NCBI GenBank assembly: GCA_900553005.1
Contig: USBU01000012.1
Coordinates: 1-13,911 of the forward strand
DNA from: an uncultured Eubacteriales bacterium
GTDB lineage: Bacteria > Bacillota > Clostridia > Christensenellales > Pumilibacteraceae
Reading direction: 5' to 3'
Length of the DNA: 13,911 nucleotides
The translations under genes were made by a program, and so were the position numbers. Under the pieces are notes generated by a model that did no database searches, was not told the DNA's origin, and saw nothing but the letters and a program-made list of their open reading frames with translations. Positions within the stretch are counted from its first letter, which is position 1; the number at the start of each line of letters is the position of its first letter. Shown one piece after another: positions 13,865 to 13,911 of the stretch.

Positions 13865-13911
13865 CTGTCTCTTATACACATCTCCGAGCCCACGAGACGG
13901 AGCTACATCTC
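13865..13911 (-). other. Illumina Nextera P7-side adapter and i7 index (not genomic)
   Basis: Bases 13865-13883 are the mosaic end complement CTGTCTCTTATACACATCT, 13884-13898 match the rest of the Nextera read-2 oligo, 13899-13906 (GGAGCTAC) sit in the i7 index position and 13907-13911 (ATCTC) match the start of the P7 oligo. Genomic sequence ends at 13864. From memory the index matches a standard Nextera XT i7 code (N718). Confidence 0.98.

Overview
This 13,911-base window is a bacterial contig whose two ends are not genomic. Bases 1-51 and 13865-13911 match Illumina Nextera adapter and index sequence, so the two terminal genes (guaA, ligD) are cut by the contig edge and any start codon in those stretches is an artefact. 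The genomic part is 52-13864. The gene content suggests a Bacillota (Clostridia-like) genome of moderate GC: a GlpP-type antiterminator, an AdhR/NmlR-like MerR regulator paired with a small flavoprotein, a MelA-like GH4 enzyme next to an AraC regulator, and strong AGGAGG-type ribosome sites. No rRNA or tRNA is present to fix the taxonomy, so this placement is inference.

Layout. (1) 52-2327, plus strand: the end of guaA followed after 10 nt by complete pyrG, a GMP/CTP synthesis operon. (2) 2532-4807: a GH4 alpha-galactosidase-like gene (minus) diverging from an AraC-family regulator (plus), with good face-to-face promoters and a 9-bp direct repeat between them. (3) 5018-6834: an HD-domain dNTP triphosphohydrolase coupled to a GlpP-family antiterminator. 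(4) 6835-7193: a 359-bp gap ending in a textbook MerR promoter with a 19-bp spacer and a perfect dyad, driving (5) 7194-8113, a merR-flavoprotein operon with a 4-bp overlap. (6) A bidirectional terminator at 8226-8260 separates that operon from two minus-strand membrane genes: a double-zinc-ribbon protein and a large M48-type peptidase with four predicted membrane segments. (7) 11027-11605: a minimal 192-residue tyrosine recombinase with a complete catalytic set but no core-binding domain, converging on (8) ligD, a PE-LIG-POL bacterial end-joining ligase/polymerase truncated at its N terminus.

How the genes work together: most of the window is short independent units, each with its own regulator or promoter. 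The carbohydrate unit is probably sugar-induced through AraC. The merR-flavoprotein unit is probably induced by electrophile or thiol stress. The dGTPase and GlpP pairing links nucleotide-pool control with a glycerol-3-phosphate sensor without any obvious target gene nearby. I found no CRISPR array, insertion sequence, prophage or clear defence island. The less ordinary items are the orphan GlpP, the minimal recombinase with an upstream 9-bp inverted repeat, and the M48 peptidase with its long C-terminal region.
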